Shown here: one piece after another, positions 24,791 to 35,738 of the stretch
Numbering within the stretch: the first letter of the stretch is position 1
How the letters are laid out: each line of letters starts with the position of its first letter
NCBI GenBank assembly: GCA_016758965.1
Contig: JAEPRB010000029.1
Location: 124,001 to 188,000 of the forward strand
DNA: 64,000 bases
Reading direction: 5' to 3'
Source: Circinella minor
Taxonomy: Eukaryota; Mucoromycota; Mucoromycetes; Mucorales; Lichtheimiaceae
Translations under genes and position numbers: made by a program
Notes under the pieces: generated by a model
The model's input: the letters and a program-made list of their open reading frames with translations, nothing else
What the model was told of the DNA's origin: nothing
The model's database searches: none

Positions 24791-25690
24791 CGTGTGGATG
24801 ATTTGAAACCTGATGTTGCACGCTGTAATGCTCAAGCAATTACTGATATTAATAATCTTCTTTGGATCAAAATAGTCCTCTTTCACAATTCCCAACACTC
24901 CCTCCTTTACCCGATCTTTCTTTTGAAAATGAAGTATATGAACATCCACAACAGGTAGAAGACGAAAACACCGAAAATCTGACCCATGTAGCAGAAGATT
25001 CAATTAGAAGCCTTAATGCTGACCAATGTGCCGTATTTTATGTAGTAATAGCTGCTGTCGATAATCCTACCATAGAGCTACGCGCCTTCTTTTTGGATGG
25101 TCAAGGTGGGAGTGGTAAAGCATTCCTTTATAATACTCTCCTTGCCCACGTTCAATCTCAAAACAAGTCTGCAATTGCTGTTTCTTCTACTGGCGTTGCT
25201 GCTTTGTTGCTTCGACGAGGTGCAACAGCACATTCTGTATTCAAATTCCTGCTGAAAATTTGGACGATTTATCTACATGTTCAATTAGTTTGCCAAGTGA
25301 AAGGGTGCAAGCTACTCGTGATGGTTCTTTAATTGTTTGGGATGAAGTACCAATGATTCATCGTCATGCTGTTGAAGCTTTAAATCGTACACTTCAAGAT
25401 ATCATGGATGCTACCGATCCTTCACTACAAAATGCCCTTTTTGGTAACAAAGTAATAGTTTTTGGTGGTGACTTTCGACAGACCCTTCCTGTTGTCAAAA
25501 GAGGAAGTAGAAGTGACTGTATAAATGCAAGTTTTGTTCGTTCGTCTTTATGGAATTCAATTCGTGTTTTCGTTTAACAATCAACATGCGGTTACAAAAC
25601 CTTGATGATAACAACGAACATTCTGAACGTCAACGACAATTTGCGCGAGAATTACTTCAAATCGGCGATGGTCAAATGGCTTCAGGTACT
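24791..25690 (+). pseudogene. Helitron-type Pif1 helicase fragment, frameshifted
   Basis: This holds part of a superfamily 1 DNA helicase of the Pif1 type as found at the end of Helitron Rep-Hel proteins. Visible in order: DLKPDVARCNAQAITDINN, LDQNSPLSQFPTLPPLPD, the Walker A region as DGQGGSGKAFLYNTLLAH (consensus has GKT; here GKA), VSSTGVAALLLRRGATAHSVF, the Walker B region LIVWDEVPMIHRHAVEAL, and VIVFGGDFRQTLPVV, then FRLTINMRL. At least three single-base frameshifts separate these pieces: near 24860, near 25245 and near 25570. The Rep domain and the C-terminal helicase motifs are missing. It lies between the two inverted arms, so it is a dead fragment rather than a working element. Confidence 0.85.
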
Positions 25691-26595
25691 TTATCTTTTG
25701 AACAAAAAAAAAAAAGACTATGACGTTTGGCTTTAGCCAATCAATTTTGACTATGACGCGTTGCTGAGACTTAAACAGGTACGCGTAGCATAAAACATAA
25801 GAGAAAAAGAAAGTTCATACATTATTAGCGTTAATACTAAAAAAAAAAGTTATTGCTGTCATGGACTGCATCAATAGTGTCACAATGGAATATAACTTTA
25901 ATAATAAAAGACGTGGAAAAAAAAACAAAAGGAGGAATTTTTAATGCCAGGAGAAAATCTAATGGAACAAAAGCATTATCTAATGGAGAGTTCATGATTG
26001 CGTGTGGAGATGAAAATTCTACTGATGTTAGTGATTCCAAGAACATTGTCGACAAACCGAACCATTAATAAGGAATCTACCATTAGTCTAAGTACTGACA
26101 TTGATTCCAGCGCTATGGAATCGAGCTTATACGAAGTGACAAGTACGTCTCTAAAAGTGTTAATTGTAGTTGTAACATAATTTAGTGTTAACAGATCCAA
26201 ATTCTATTATACCACGTCAAATGTTTACAGATAGCAGCATCAGTAGCAGCAATAATAATCTGCTTGAATGCATGCGTAAAAAAATTTGAAGACATGTAGC
26301 ATTTGTGGAACCCTTGAGTGTAAAGGGGACGACAAGAACGCAAAATGCAATAATGTCTGTGGCAAAATCGATTATAGACATCTCGAACAATGATATTTGA
26401 TTACTTCAACTATTAAATGCTTAATACTACATATCCAGTGCGTATGACAAATAGCTAGATATCATCATTATTATTATTTTTCAAATAGTTATGAATTACA
26501 ATTCATATATAAAATATAACCATCATTTTACAATAGAATAATATCCCTTTCGCTTCGCTACGTACTAGGGCCATTTTCTAATTGGGAACAAGTAA
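25691..26595 (+). other. gene-poor spacer with a possible CxxC-type relic
   Basis: No intact gene. Between about 26000 and 26392 two short open pieces (ending EVTSTSLKV and a block DPNSIIPRQMFTDSS, then LLECMRKK) lead to LKTCSICGTLECKG and CNNVCGKIDYRHLEQ followed by TGA. The four Cys in two CxxC/CxC-like pairs look like a small zinc-binding tail, as in many transposase ends. A 7-nt A run near 26280 puts the last block out of frame. I cannot name the family. The rest is AT-rich. Confidence 0.35.
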
Positions 26596-28128
26596 TTTTA
26601 TCTACCTCATACATGGTATCCGGGCCAAAATTTTAAGAGCAAGTGGACCTTGCGCTTTAATCAAGTTGCTAAAGATCTTGAAGCCAATCTGGTACGATCA
26701 AATAGTATATATCTATATCTATATTCATATTTGTATTTTTTATCTTAATTTTTTTCTTCTCGTCCTTAGTCCCAACAAAAGCCGAATTGGAGACCAGTCG
26801 AAAAAGCTCTTGCCGAGCGTGCTGTTGCCCCAGCAACAAATACTCCTCTTGTTCCGACCCCCTCATCATCATTACAACCGACTTCCGACACCACTTCAGA
26901 CAGCGAACGAGTTAAAAAAGATAAAAAAAGAACTGCAGCAGTGTATGATAGAATGGTAGAAAGCAAAATGTGGGGACTTAAAAGTGGAAAATACGTTGAG
27001 AAAGAGATGAAAGTAGTAGCACTGGAACAGGAATACGAACAGTAAGTTTTTAATAAATGATTGAGTGTCCTAAAGCATTATGGTATTTAAAGCTCATCAA
27101 TGCTATTTATTTTTAATAGCCCTGCGCATTCAGTAATTTTGGACCCCACAGACCCTGTCTGGGAAAATCGTTTTAATACAGAAGAATTAAAAGAATTGCG
27201 CACTTTTAATCGTCCTATAATCCCTGAATTACCACCACATCTTGAGCAATTTGTTGAATCATTCGAAGAGAAAGTAAGTAAAAACACAGAGACAAAGCAC
27301 TAAATTCTTCGAGATTAACGTGTAAAAAATCATATTAGGACACTTTGGATGAATTGTATTATCATGTTCGCAGTTTTCGATTTCATCCACTTAATGAATC
27401 GGTATTGCATTGGATGCAAATAGCAGTTGAAGAAGCCCTGATGCTATTGTATCATGGATATTTTACAAAAAATCGAACTGAAGCCGACATAATCAGACGC
27501 GCTTGGGGCTTTATGGATAGTTGCTTTGACTCATCGAAAGATATTATATCTAACAGGTAACCATAATATCAGATATGTCGAATTTTTAAAATTCTTACGC
27601 GTGCTCTCATATTTTATAGTGGTGAAAAGGCGAGCAGGGCAGCATCCGAAGCCCAAAATCAAAACCGATCAGTTGGTGGTGTGAGCAACACAACAAGAAA
27701 AAAAGTTGGAACAAAAGTTGACCAACTGTTTGCTGCCCCACTGTTCGAACCTGGCGCTATGGAAGCGGGTGCGGAAAGTGATCGTAGTAGTAGCAAAAGT
27801 ATTACGGAACTTCATCTGAAGTGTCCTAAAACTTTAAAAGATATGGCTGTGGAAATGGAGAGATTTAACCCTGCACAATTGCACCACATAAAAAGTTGTG
27901 GATTCATTATCTCAGGTAGGCAGTAAGAATGATCTGGTTGTTGTGTTTGTGTACAAGTCTCTAAAATATGGTTACGATATAGGATTATATCTTCAGTTTT
28001 TGGTTTTGGACTGTCCAGCTGGGTACACCTGCAGAGTAACCAAGTTACCTGATTGGTTACCATACCCTATGTCTTCATACACTTTGGGGATCAAGACGTC
28101 TAATGGAAGAAACAAAAAAGACAATTGA
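26596..28128 (+). pseudogene. orphan Mucorales-type family gene, 5'-truncated copy
   Basis: Exon-like blocks 26596-26691, 26770-27041, 27120-27273, 27339-27556, 27620-27915 and 27983-28128 join in phase to about 390 residues. Key pieces: WYPGQNFKSKWTLRFNQVAK, PNWRPVEKALAERAV, ENRFNTEELKELRTF, LYYHVRSFRFHPLNE, EEALMLLYHGYFTKNRTEAD, TKVDQLFAAPLFE, KCPKTLKDM, IKSCGFIISG and LVLDCPAGYTCRV. I recall similar multi-copy orphan proteins in Mucorales genomes but know no function and no named domain. The frame opens directly after a TAA (26593-26595) with no ATG, so the 5' end is missing. The body is well preserved compared with the left inverted copy. It may be cargo or host DNA caught in the rearrangement, or an element-encoded gene. 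Confidence 0.6.
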
Positions 28129-28140
28129 AAAAAAGCCCAA
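27435..28140. repeat. right arm of inverted duplication
   Basis: This segment matches the reverse complement of about 24060-24790 along most of its length, including intron sequence (27557-27619) and about 70 bp beyond the open frame. Examples: both copies contain the intron start GTAACCATAATATCAGATAT, and both keep GGTAACCAATCAGGTAAC near the far end. Identity by eye is roughly 90 percent, with short gaps in the left copy. Confidence 0.85.
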
Positions 28141-31100
28141 AAAAAATCTCCCTCTTTTGAAGTTCCTTTACTACGACGACTTGAGCCATCATTTACATCT
28201 ACAACAACAAACCCAAATTATAAAAAACGAAAAATTTACGAACACAGCATAACATCATCATCACCTTCAGCGTCATCATCGTCATCGTCTTCTGTATAGT
28301 TATCATCTTTATCATCATATTTTTTTTCTGTATATACGTAACTTCTCTCCAAACAAAAGTGCTTCTTCTTTTTCTTCTTCATAAAACATTGTATCTTTTT
28401 ATATACATCACTTCTTTTATAAAAACCTCCATATTTTTTCACTCTTCTTTTTTCTATTACTCAGTTCTCAGTTTATACCTAACGCTACATTTTCTTCTTT
28501 TGCCGACATCATTCTATGATATTTCTTACTTTTTTTTTTATCATTCTTTATATACATTTCTTTGCTCCAGCTCTACGTAACACGTTATATTTTAATATTA
28601 TGTCATATTCTGTGATATTTATCTTTTAAAACCGATACTGTACAGCAAAATCAAAAGTCAAGAGAGTAAAATTTACGTTTTGTAAATGTAAAGAAAACTC
28701 TATCACATTGCTGTGCCATAATCTGATTACATCTTCATCTTTCTTACCTAATAAAAATGAGTTATTCATACAGCACTTATTGCTGAATGGTATTGATTAT
28801 AACAAGCTGAAGAAGGAGGACAATTAACTTGTCAGGTCTTGCTTATGATGTATTTATCATAATGCATAAATTTGAGATATCTATCACGTTGAATACAAAA
28901 AAGATATCAGCATGAAAAACATAGGTCGTACAAAGAATGGACCTTGTAGTATTTATCTTATATGCAGACCGCCTAATGATACGTATGGTTTAATTACTAC
29001 CAATCACCAAAAATCATTCAAAGGAGTTAGGTTATCGCTGGTACTTTTTGTAAATGTCCAATCATAAAACCACCACCAGACGCAACAATCAATCGCCAGC
29101 ATAGACCAAGTAATTTTACACTTCATGATATACTACTCAGGGACATCTCGACCTTTCAATACCTCGGAAAACCTTTTATCTATAAAAGTATGGACATCAA
29201 TCAGCTCATCAGCCAAAGGATGAAAAATAATGAAGGTTTCCAGAACAATTAAGCATTATGCTATAATCAGACTGATACGAATCTTAAATACCTTCAACAA
29301 AATATACAGAGCTGGTTGTTTGAACTAACAAATAAAGTATAAATGTGTAATCAAAGTCTTCATAGTATAAATAGATACTACGTAACCAACTTCTATACCA
29401 ATCGTGCTCAAGGCGTCGTTCTCCATATAAAAAAATCACGCTAGCAAGATTTGCAATACGATCTTTCAAAGAGTACTTTATAAAGAACCCTTCAACATTT
29501 TGATAAGCTGCGGTGCTTTGATTTGAATAGTGGTTGGGATGTCATATTCATACACTCAATTAGAAACTTACAAGTAATATATGTTGTCTGTACTAAATCC
29601 TAATAATTCTTTCACCAGCTTCACAAACACAGTATCCAGTGTATACTTTCGGTTTCCACATTTCTTAGCTTCTTTAGATACACCATATATATTTCACCAA
29701 CAGTAATACGTGCCAACAACATACATGTATCCTTCATCTTTTCTCGACTTGCATCTACGATAGAGATAATATCACAGTAAAGAAAAAAACTTAGAAAAAG
29801 CTTAACCATTTATACTTCTTTCTAAGTGATCCATTTGAAATGAGACCATGATTATCATACTAGACGATAACAAATACACTAATCCAAAAAGAATCAGAGA
29901 AGTAGTGTTCCCTCCCCTCCCCCGCCATCGAATTTTATATTTTTAAACGCAAAACACAGTTCTACTAAAAAGGAATCGTACTTGTGCTACAAACTTTATA
30001 TGAAAAAACAAATGCCCCAATTATATTACTTACCCCGCAGTGGGTATTGCCCTCCGCTCACATGGCTTCCAATAAAATCTTTTACTTTTTTGAACAAAAA
30101 AGCAATTGTCTTGATTTTTTTTAAAAAAGGTAAAAAAAAAAAAAAAAACTTTATAGTAGCTTTTTTTAGTGCAACCAAATGATCGTTATACAATTAAGAC
30201 AATCCTTTTCTACTGATATTCTGTGTCATCATCAACTGTCCGATAAAATAATTTGTTTCGTGGGAATTATTATCTATAACTTATTATTATTTCTCTCATT
30301 CTTTTTACTTTGTCAGTTATATGATATGAACTATTTAGAACATATTGTTCTCATTATTGTTTTCATTGACATATGTTATGACTTTTATTATGATCATCTT
30401 GATTATCTATTCTTTTCAAGATTGTTTGAAGTCAACATGTATATCAATGGCTTTTATGGTAACCATGAGGATTAAGTCCCACTCTACTTACTAGCAGAAA
30501 ATGAAGACGCGTCGGACACATAAAAATTCTCTAACCTCCTCACGTCTCACAAGTCTCACTTGTAGGTTTACTCATTCCACAATTTGGGATTGATGCCGAG
30601 GCGACTACACATATTTGGGAACATCCGTAGAGAAAGTAATTTGTTTGAACCAACAAAAACACATTGTTATTTTTACTTTTATCTTGCCATTGCTTTTTTT
30701 TTTATTGTTTCCTTCTTTTGGATCGCTAATATATATGGTAACCTATATCTTTTCTCTTAATTGATTAAAAAAACAAGAAATTCTTATACTGGGTGATGGT
30801 AAATTACACTAGTCCACCAATAAGCACGGAAATCCCACTAATGGAAGAAAAAATTTACTGACCGAACTAGAAATTGTATTAGGTCCCCCAAATTTATATT
30901 TTTAAACGGAAATCATTGTAATATTTTTTTGTACCGTTTAGGTAATTTAAATATGCGGGGTACTAGACTATCCAACAGCTCTATTCAAATAATTAACATA
31001 ACCTTGGCGCTAGTGTATGTTATTATTTGATGTTCAGTTCAATCAAGTTACTTTTTTTTTTGTAACTACGACATTTTAATATATGTTTAGTTGGGAAGCA

Positions 31101-31393
31101 AAAATAATAATGAAAACAATTCTTTTATGGAGTGAATTAGTAGAAAAAAATTGTAAAAAATACATGATGATACAAAAGTATAAGATGGTTAGAAAACCAT
31201 ATATTGTTTGTGTGTGAATGTGTATTTGCTATATAATGTGCTTAGGGTATGCATGTGTACCAACAACAGAATACCACGTGAAAATGAAATAAATAGAGCG
31301 ATGGGCCTCCGAAATACATTAAACGCGCCTTTTCTTTTTCTTCTCTATTTTTTTTTTTTTTTTTTTTTTTGTTCTTTGATTTTTTAAAATATC
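28141..31393. other. 3.2 kb region without an intact gene
   Basis: Starts with a short poly-Ser coding-like remnant (28140-28300, TCATCATCG repeats) and a CT-rich tract (28340-28570). Between 29280 and 29810 two minus-strand open pieces look protein-like (DRIANLASVIFLYGERRLEHD and DASREKMKDTCMLLARITVG) but are broken by stops and cannot be joined; they may be another dead gene. From 31320 a CT/T-rich tract (T22 near 31350-31371) precedes the bHLH start codon and is presumably its promoter. CACGTG-like sequence ACCACGTGAA occurs at 31274. Confidence 0.5.
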
Positions 31394-32788
31394 ATGTTCT
31401 CTCCAGTAACAAATACATTAAACAATAATGATTTCGACTGGGTTTATGATCCAAGTATTATGAACTATCAACCGCCACAAGAACCGCTTCAGGAACCTGT
31501 ACCTTTTGAAGGTAATAATAATTTCCATTCCGCCTTTCCACCCTTTCCCTTCTTCTCCCCTTTCTCGCAATATACCCCGCATTGTCCCTGTGAACATCAT
31601 CAATAATCTTGAAAAAAAATGTAACTTGTTGTTAACATAAGCAATATGTATGCAAAACGATTATTAGATTTCAAATTTAGCTTTGGACTTGATCCGGGGT
31701 TTTCGGTTCCGTTTCTTCCGGAATTGCCATCAGTAACGATGACGACACCTAGCACAGCAACGATGAGAACTACTTCATCAGGTGCAGCTGCATCATCCTC
31801 AACATCATCTTCATTACACCCACCAGCCCCAATACCTCAACCGCCATCCGATTTCTGGTCATTTTTCGAAAATAATAACAACAGTAATGACAATGACATA
31901 GTGATGAACAATATTAGCAGTACAAATGTATTGGATGAAGATGATAAAAAGGAGTTTTCCAATTTTCTTGATTCTTTTTTTGTTGACCCACAACAACAAG
32001 AAGAAGAAGAACGACGACGCAGTTCCATTCTAAAATCATTGGATGACCAAAAGCGTAAATTTTTAAATGGTGCGGTCATGACTACCAGTGCAACAAATGA
32101 ATTATCTTCACCGTCATCACAAACATCGCTTCGATTGTCACAAAAACCTTCTTCTTTCTATGACAACACTAATTCTTATCACCATATCAACAATAATAAT
32201 AAACGCCCCAGTTTAGACTATAATAATAATAATGGTGATGATGATGATGTACTTTCTTACCAACAAGCACCGCGGAAACGATCAAAATCAACCCGAGAAT
32301 TATTAACAGAAGAAGAAAAACGTGCCAATCATATTGCGTCTGAACAAAAACGACGAAGTACTATTCGTAATGGATTCAAGGACTTGACTGATCTTATTCC
32401 GACGCTCAAGAATATTAACAACTCTAAAAGTACTGTTTTATTCAAGGCAGTTGATTTTATTAGGCATCTTGAAAAGCGTAACAAAGGCCTACATGATAAA
32501 ATTGCTTCTTTGGAGGCACGAGTGCAAGATGCGAGACGATTTAGTTCTTCAAGTAATAGCAGTGTTATTAGCAATACAAGCAATATTTCTACCAGCAATA
32601 ACAACAATAGCTCAAGCGTTAGCAGTAGTAGTAGTTTATCAAGTAGTGGTAGCGAAGCCGTGTCACCTGTTACTGATGTTTTACCTCCGCAACAAGAATC
32701 ACAAGAGCAACGACTTTTGAAATTACAAGAGCAGCTCCAGTTTCATCAACAACGTTTATTAGCACAACAACACATGCACAGTTTTTAA
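31394..32788 (+). CDS. bHLH transcription factor, Mlx/MAX-like basic region
   Basis: Exons 31394-31511 and 31668-32788 give 412 residues. Residues about 256-310 are a basic helix-loop-helix: EEKRANHIASEQKRRSTIR (basic region with His, Glu and Arg at the E-box contact positions), a loop with LIPTLKNINNSKST, then helix 2 VLFKAVDFIRHLEKRNK, running on into a short leucine-repeat coiled coil (GLHDKIASLEARV). The H-E-R set predicts binding to CACGTG. The ...SEQKRR...GF..L..LIP pattern resembles animal Mlx/Mondo and fungal Ino4-type factors more than Myc. The flanks are Ser/Asn/Gln-rich, and the end is Gln-rich (QEQRLLKLQEQLQFHQQ), as in activation domains. It likely works as a homo- or heterodimer in the nucleus; target genes are unknown. 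Its own promoter contains a CACGTG near 31275, so autoregulation is possible. Confidence 0.88.
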
Positions 32789-33252
32789 TGCATTTTTTCA
32801 TCAATCAATACGTATTACATATTTTTATTTACTCATTCTACCCCCCAATTTACCACCCTATGATCATTATCACCATCATCAGCAGCAGGACCAACAAAAA
32901 CAACCACACCCACATACATGCTTCATTCTATATACACAACGTCCTTGACAAGATGGATCATTTTGTAAAATAATAAGTAGCTTTAAAATTCTTTTGCCCT
33001 TTTTCTTTCTACCAAACACTTCTCACGTAAAGTTATCTTTTGTTTCATATATTACTCTTTTTTTTTTGTGAATAGTTCCTTTTCTTTCTCTCTCATACCC
33101 GTTTTTTATTATAAACACCCGTTCCAGAATTTCCCCGCACTTAAAAACCATATACAGATAGAAATAATTACTTTTGATCAAGTTTCTTTCTATACTTTTT
33201 TTCTCTTTTCGTTATTCTTTTATTATTATTATATTACACACATATATCTTGT
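32789..33252. other. convergent 3' region between bHLH and GCP4 genes
   Basis: 464 bp of AT-rich and CT-rich sequence between two convergent stop codons. Small open frames seen here have no support. It should contain both poly(A) signals; several AATAA-like strings occur but none is distinctive. Confidence 0.6.
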
Positions 33253-35348
33253 TCATAAAATACGCATACTTCTATCACCAGAATACCACTTGTTATAATC
33301 CAATTGCATTAATAACATGTCTATGTTCCCGCTCACTTTAATATCTTGTGAAGCATTTGTAAGCAGATCAAAGAATTGATCAGTCATAGCAATAAATTCC
33401 TATAAATTTTATGATAATCAAATTAGTTTTTTTTTGTTTAAAATATATTTAAGATGTATATATTTTCTACCTTTTCCATGATATCCACTTGATCTCCAGC
33501 TGTCGTCATAGCCGTTTCCTGTTCTAAACCTCGAGTCCATTCTCTGACAATCTCAGCTGCTGTTTTCGCCATTTTTCTTCGTTTTGTACCTCGCCATTCT
33601 TCATTGGTTTGTTTTACAAAGTCGCAAAAGTCCAGACAAGCCCGTAAAATTCGCTGAATGCACTTGACACACTCAGGTGATGAAAGAAAGCAACCACGTG
33701 TTACATTTCGTAAATAATTCGTATGTGCATTTTGTAATTCTTCGAAATCGAGTGATTTTTGATCCTGATAATGATAATGATTGATATGATTACCAAGGGT
33801 ATAATTTGACGACCAGCGCCTTTTTGTGTTTTTCTTGTTATTATTGTTCATGGAATCGTCATCATCGTCATCATCGCCATTAGAGTATGATACGATATCC
33901 ATAAGATGCTGATGATGAACATCTATTACATTGGCTTGTACATGGCCCCATAATGTATTAACCCAGTATAACATATTAGATCGTAATCGCCAGATTGAAT
34001 GTTGGTTTGTCCGTAAAAATGATTCACAGAGACACATTTGTATATTTTTTAATCCAATCAAATATGACCATAACTTGCTGTATTGTTGCATGACTGATGG
34101 ACTTAGAAATAAATCAATAGGCCATTCCAAACTATAGCGTAATGTACATGGAACATCGATTAATAATAAATCACTGAATCCGCTTCCTCCCCCTTGACTA
34201 TCCAATATCTTGACACTGTATCCATCCAATACATCATCCTCTTCAGCTTGAGTAGAACTCACGGATGCCTTAGCCAATAAAGCATTAAATTCTTGATGTC
34301 GAAAAATCTTTTCCGCTGAAGAAACAGATCGCTTGGATAATGTTGCGCGATGGCGCCATTGTGTACATGCTTCAATAAAGTTTGTGGTTAAGTCGCCATA
34401 ACCCAATAAAAAGATGTTTCGAAATGATACAAAATAGCGTGATAATGCATGATCGCCTACCAAGACTTGAGAAAATAGCCATTCGGCTGTTGTTTTGCGC
34501 ATTTGTTGTACGACACGATCCAAGTTCAACTGTCGATGTTGCAATCCAACAAGTAGTTTCAAGTTTTCGCGTTTCATTGTATCAGGTGGATCTTTAACTG
34601 TGGCAACAGCCTTACCAACAAATAATATAGATTCAGCTAATGTGAGTGGAATACGTGTTGGGATACGTTCTTTAGCAAGTTTATACCGTTGCCAGCCCAC
34701 ACTGTTATTATTACTATTACTGCTTTGTTGTTGTTCCGTCGTTGTTGCTGTAACAAAAAATTCATTGGCGATATGACCATAGACCATCCATGCTGTGAGT
34801 TGTCGATAAAGTACATCATAAAGACGCGCTGCCATAATTTCCATTACGCGTCGATACGCGTCATGACCTGTGCGTGCTTCATCCAATACAAAATCCAATA
34901 ATAATAATCCATGTGTAAATCGTTCTGAGAGTTGCTGTGTAAATTGAACGAGAGCAGGTAAAAGTAGCTCCCATTGGCCAAGAGACGAAGTTAAGAGTGA
35001 AGTAGGTACGATACCACCACCAGCATCATAGTCTTTGTTTAAAATATGTCGTTCCATGGATAAAATGTCTCGTCTGTATTCATCAAGCGTTATGTTGAGT
35101 GATGTAATGAGTGCTTGTACATAAGCACCTGTCGTTTTCTCATTTTGTTGATTATTACTGAATTCCACGAGTTGTGCATAGAACCAACCTAGTTGACCCA
35201 ATCGATTCAACGATTCACGTTCGGCTGGATGTAAAGAAGGGAAATCCTGAGCAATAGCAAATGTACATGATTTTTGAGGTGCTGGTGGATAGGGTATAAA
35301 AACGTCGCTTGGGAATCCTGAAAGAACAAATATGAGTTCGTGAAGCAT
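33253..35348 (-). CDS. gamma-tubulin complex component 4 (GCP4)
   Basis: Exons 35348-33471 and 33399-33253 give 674 residues, close to human GCP4 (667). The start at 35348 gives MLHELIFVLSGFPSDVF, which corresponds to the MIHELLLALSGYPG opening of GCP4; the open frame extends 50 codons further upstream but that part looks like non-coding sequence. QDFPSLHPAERESLNRLGQLG and SLGQWELLLPALVQF belong to the N-terminal GRIP1 domain. LFSQVLVGDHALSRYFVSFRNIFLLGYGDL begins GRIP2, and YSLEWPIDLFLSPSVMQQYSKLW and RSNMLYWVNTLWGHVQ are its conserved middle. GCP4 is a structural spoke of the gamma-tubulin ring complex, which nucleates microtubules at spindle pole bodies. Many yeasts have lost GCP4; its presence fits a filamentous early-diverging fungus. 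Poly-Asp/Asn and poly-Gln insertions are lineage-specific. Confidence 0.93.
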
Positions 35349-35738
35349 ACTTTTTTTTTTTTTTAGCTCTCCTTGATAGGTAAAAAAAAATGAAAACAAA
35401 TGAAAACAAATTTTGAAATAAATAAAAAATAGGAGTAATTCAAATTTTATTGTTTTCTCAAACACGTCAATTTGCATAATTCGAATGAAAAGAGTCAATT
35501 GCTATTTTATTATTATTAAATAAATCGTTTAATTATTAACGATATTGTTTCATCATATAATAACGATGATTATGATGGTGATCATGTCTTTTTTGTACAA
35601 AAAAACTTTGTCGAATATATACGTAATTTGTAACAATAAAAAATAAAAAATATATTATAAGTAATAAATGTATAGTAACATGTGATACGGGAAGAGAAGG
35701 AGAAAAAGAAAAAAGACAAGATTATAACAAATAATCTT
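35349..35738. other. intergenic region between AP180 and GCP4
   Basis: About 390 bp between the AP180 stop and the GCP4 start, same strand (minus). AT-rich. It holds the AP180 terminator and the GCP4 promoter; a T13 run lies just before the GCP4 start in plus-strand reading. Confidence 0.55.

Noticed and set aside
30179..30475. 98-codon hydrophobic open frame
   Set aside because: Composition follows the AT-rich background (Ile, Leu, Phe, Tyr) and there is no recognised motif or leader.
35349..35498. 50-codon upstream extension of GCP4
   Set aside because: The added sequence is Phe/Lys/Ile-rich and looks non-coding, and the family begins at the internal MLHEL start.
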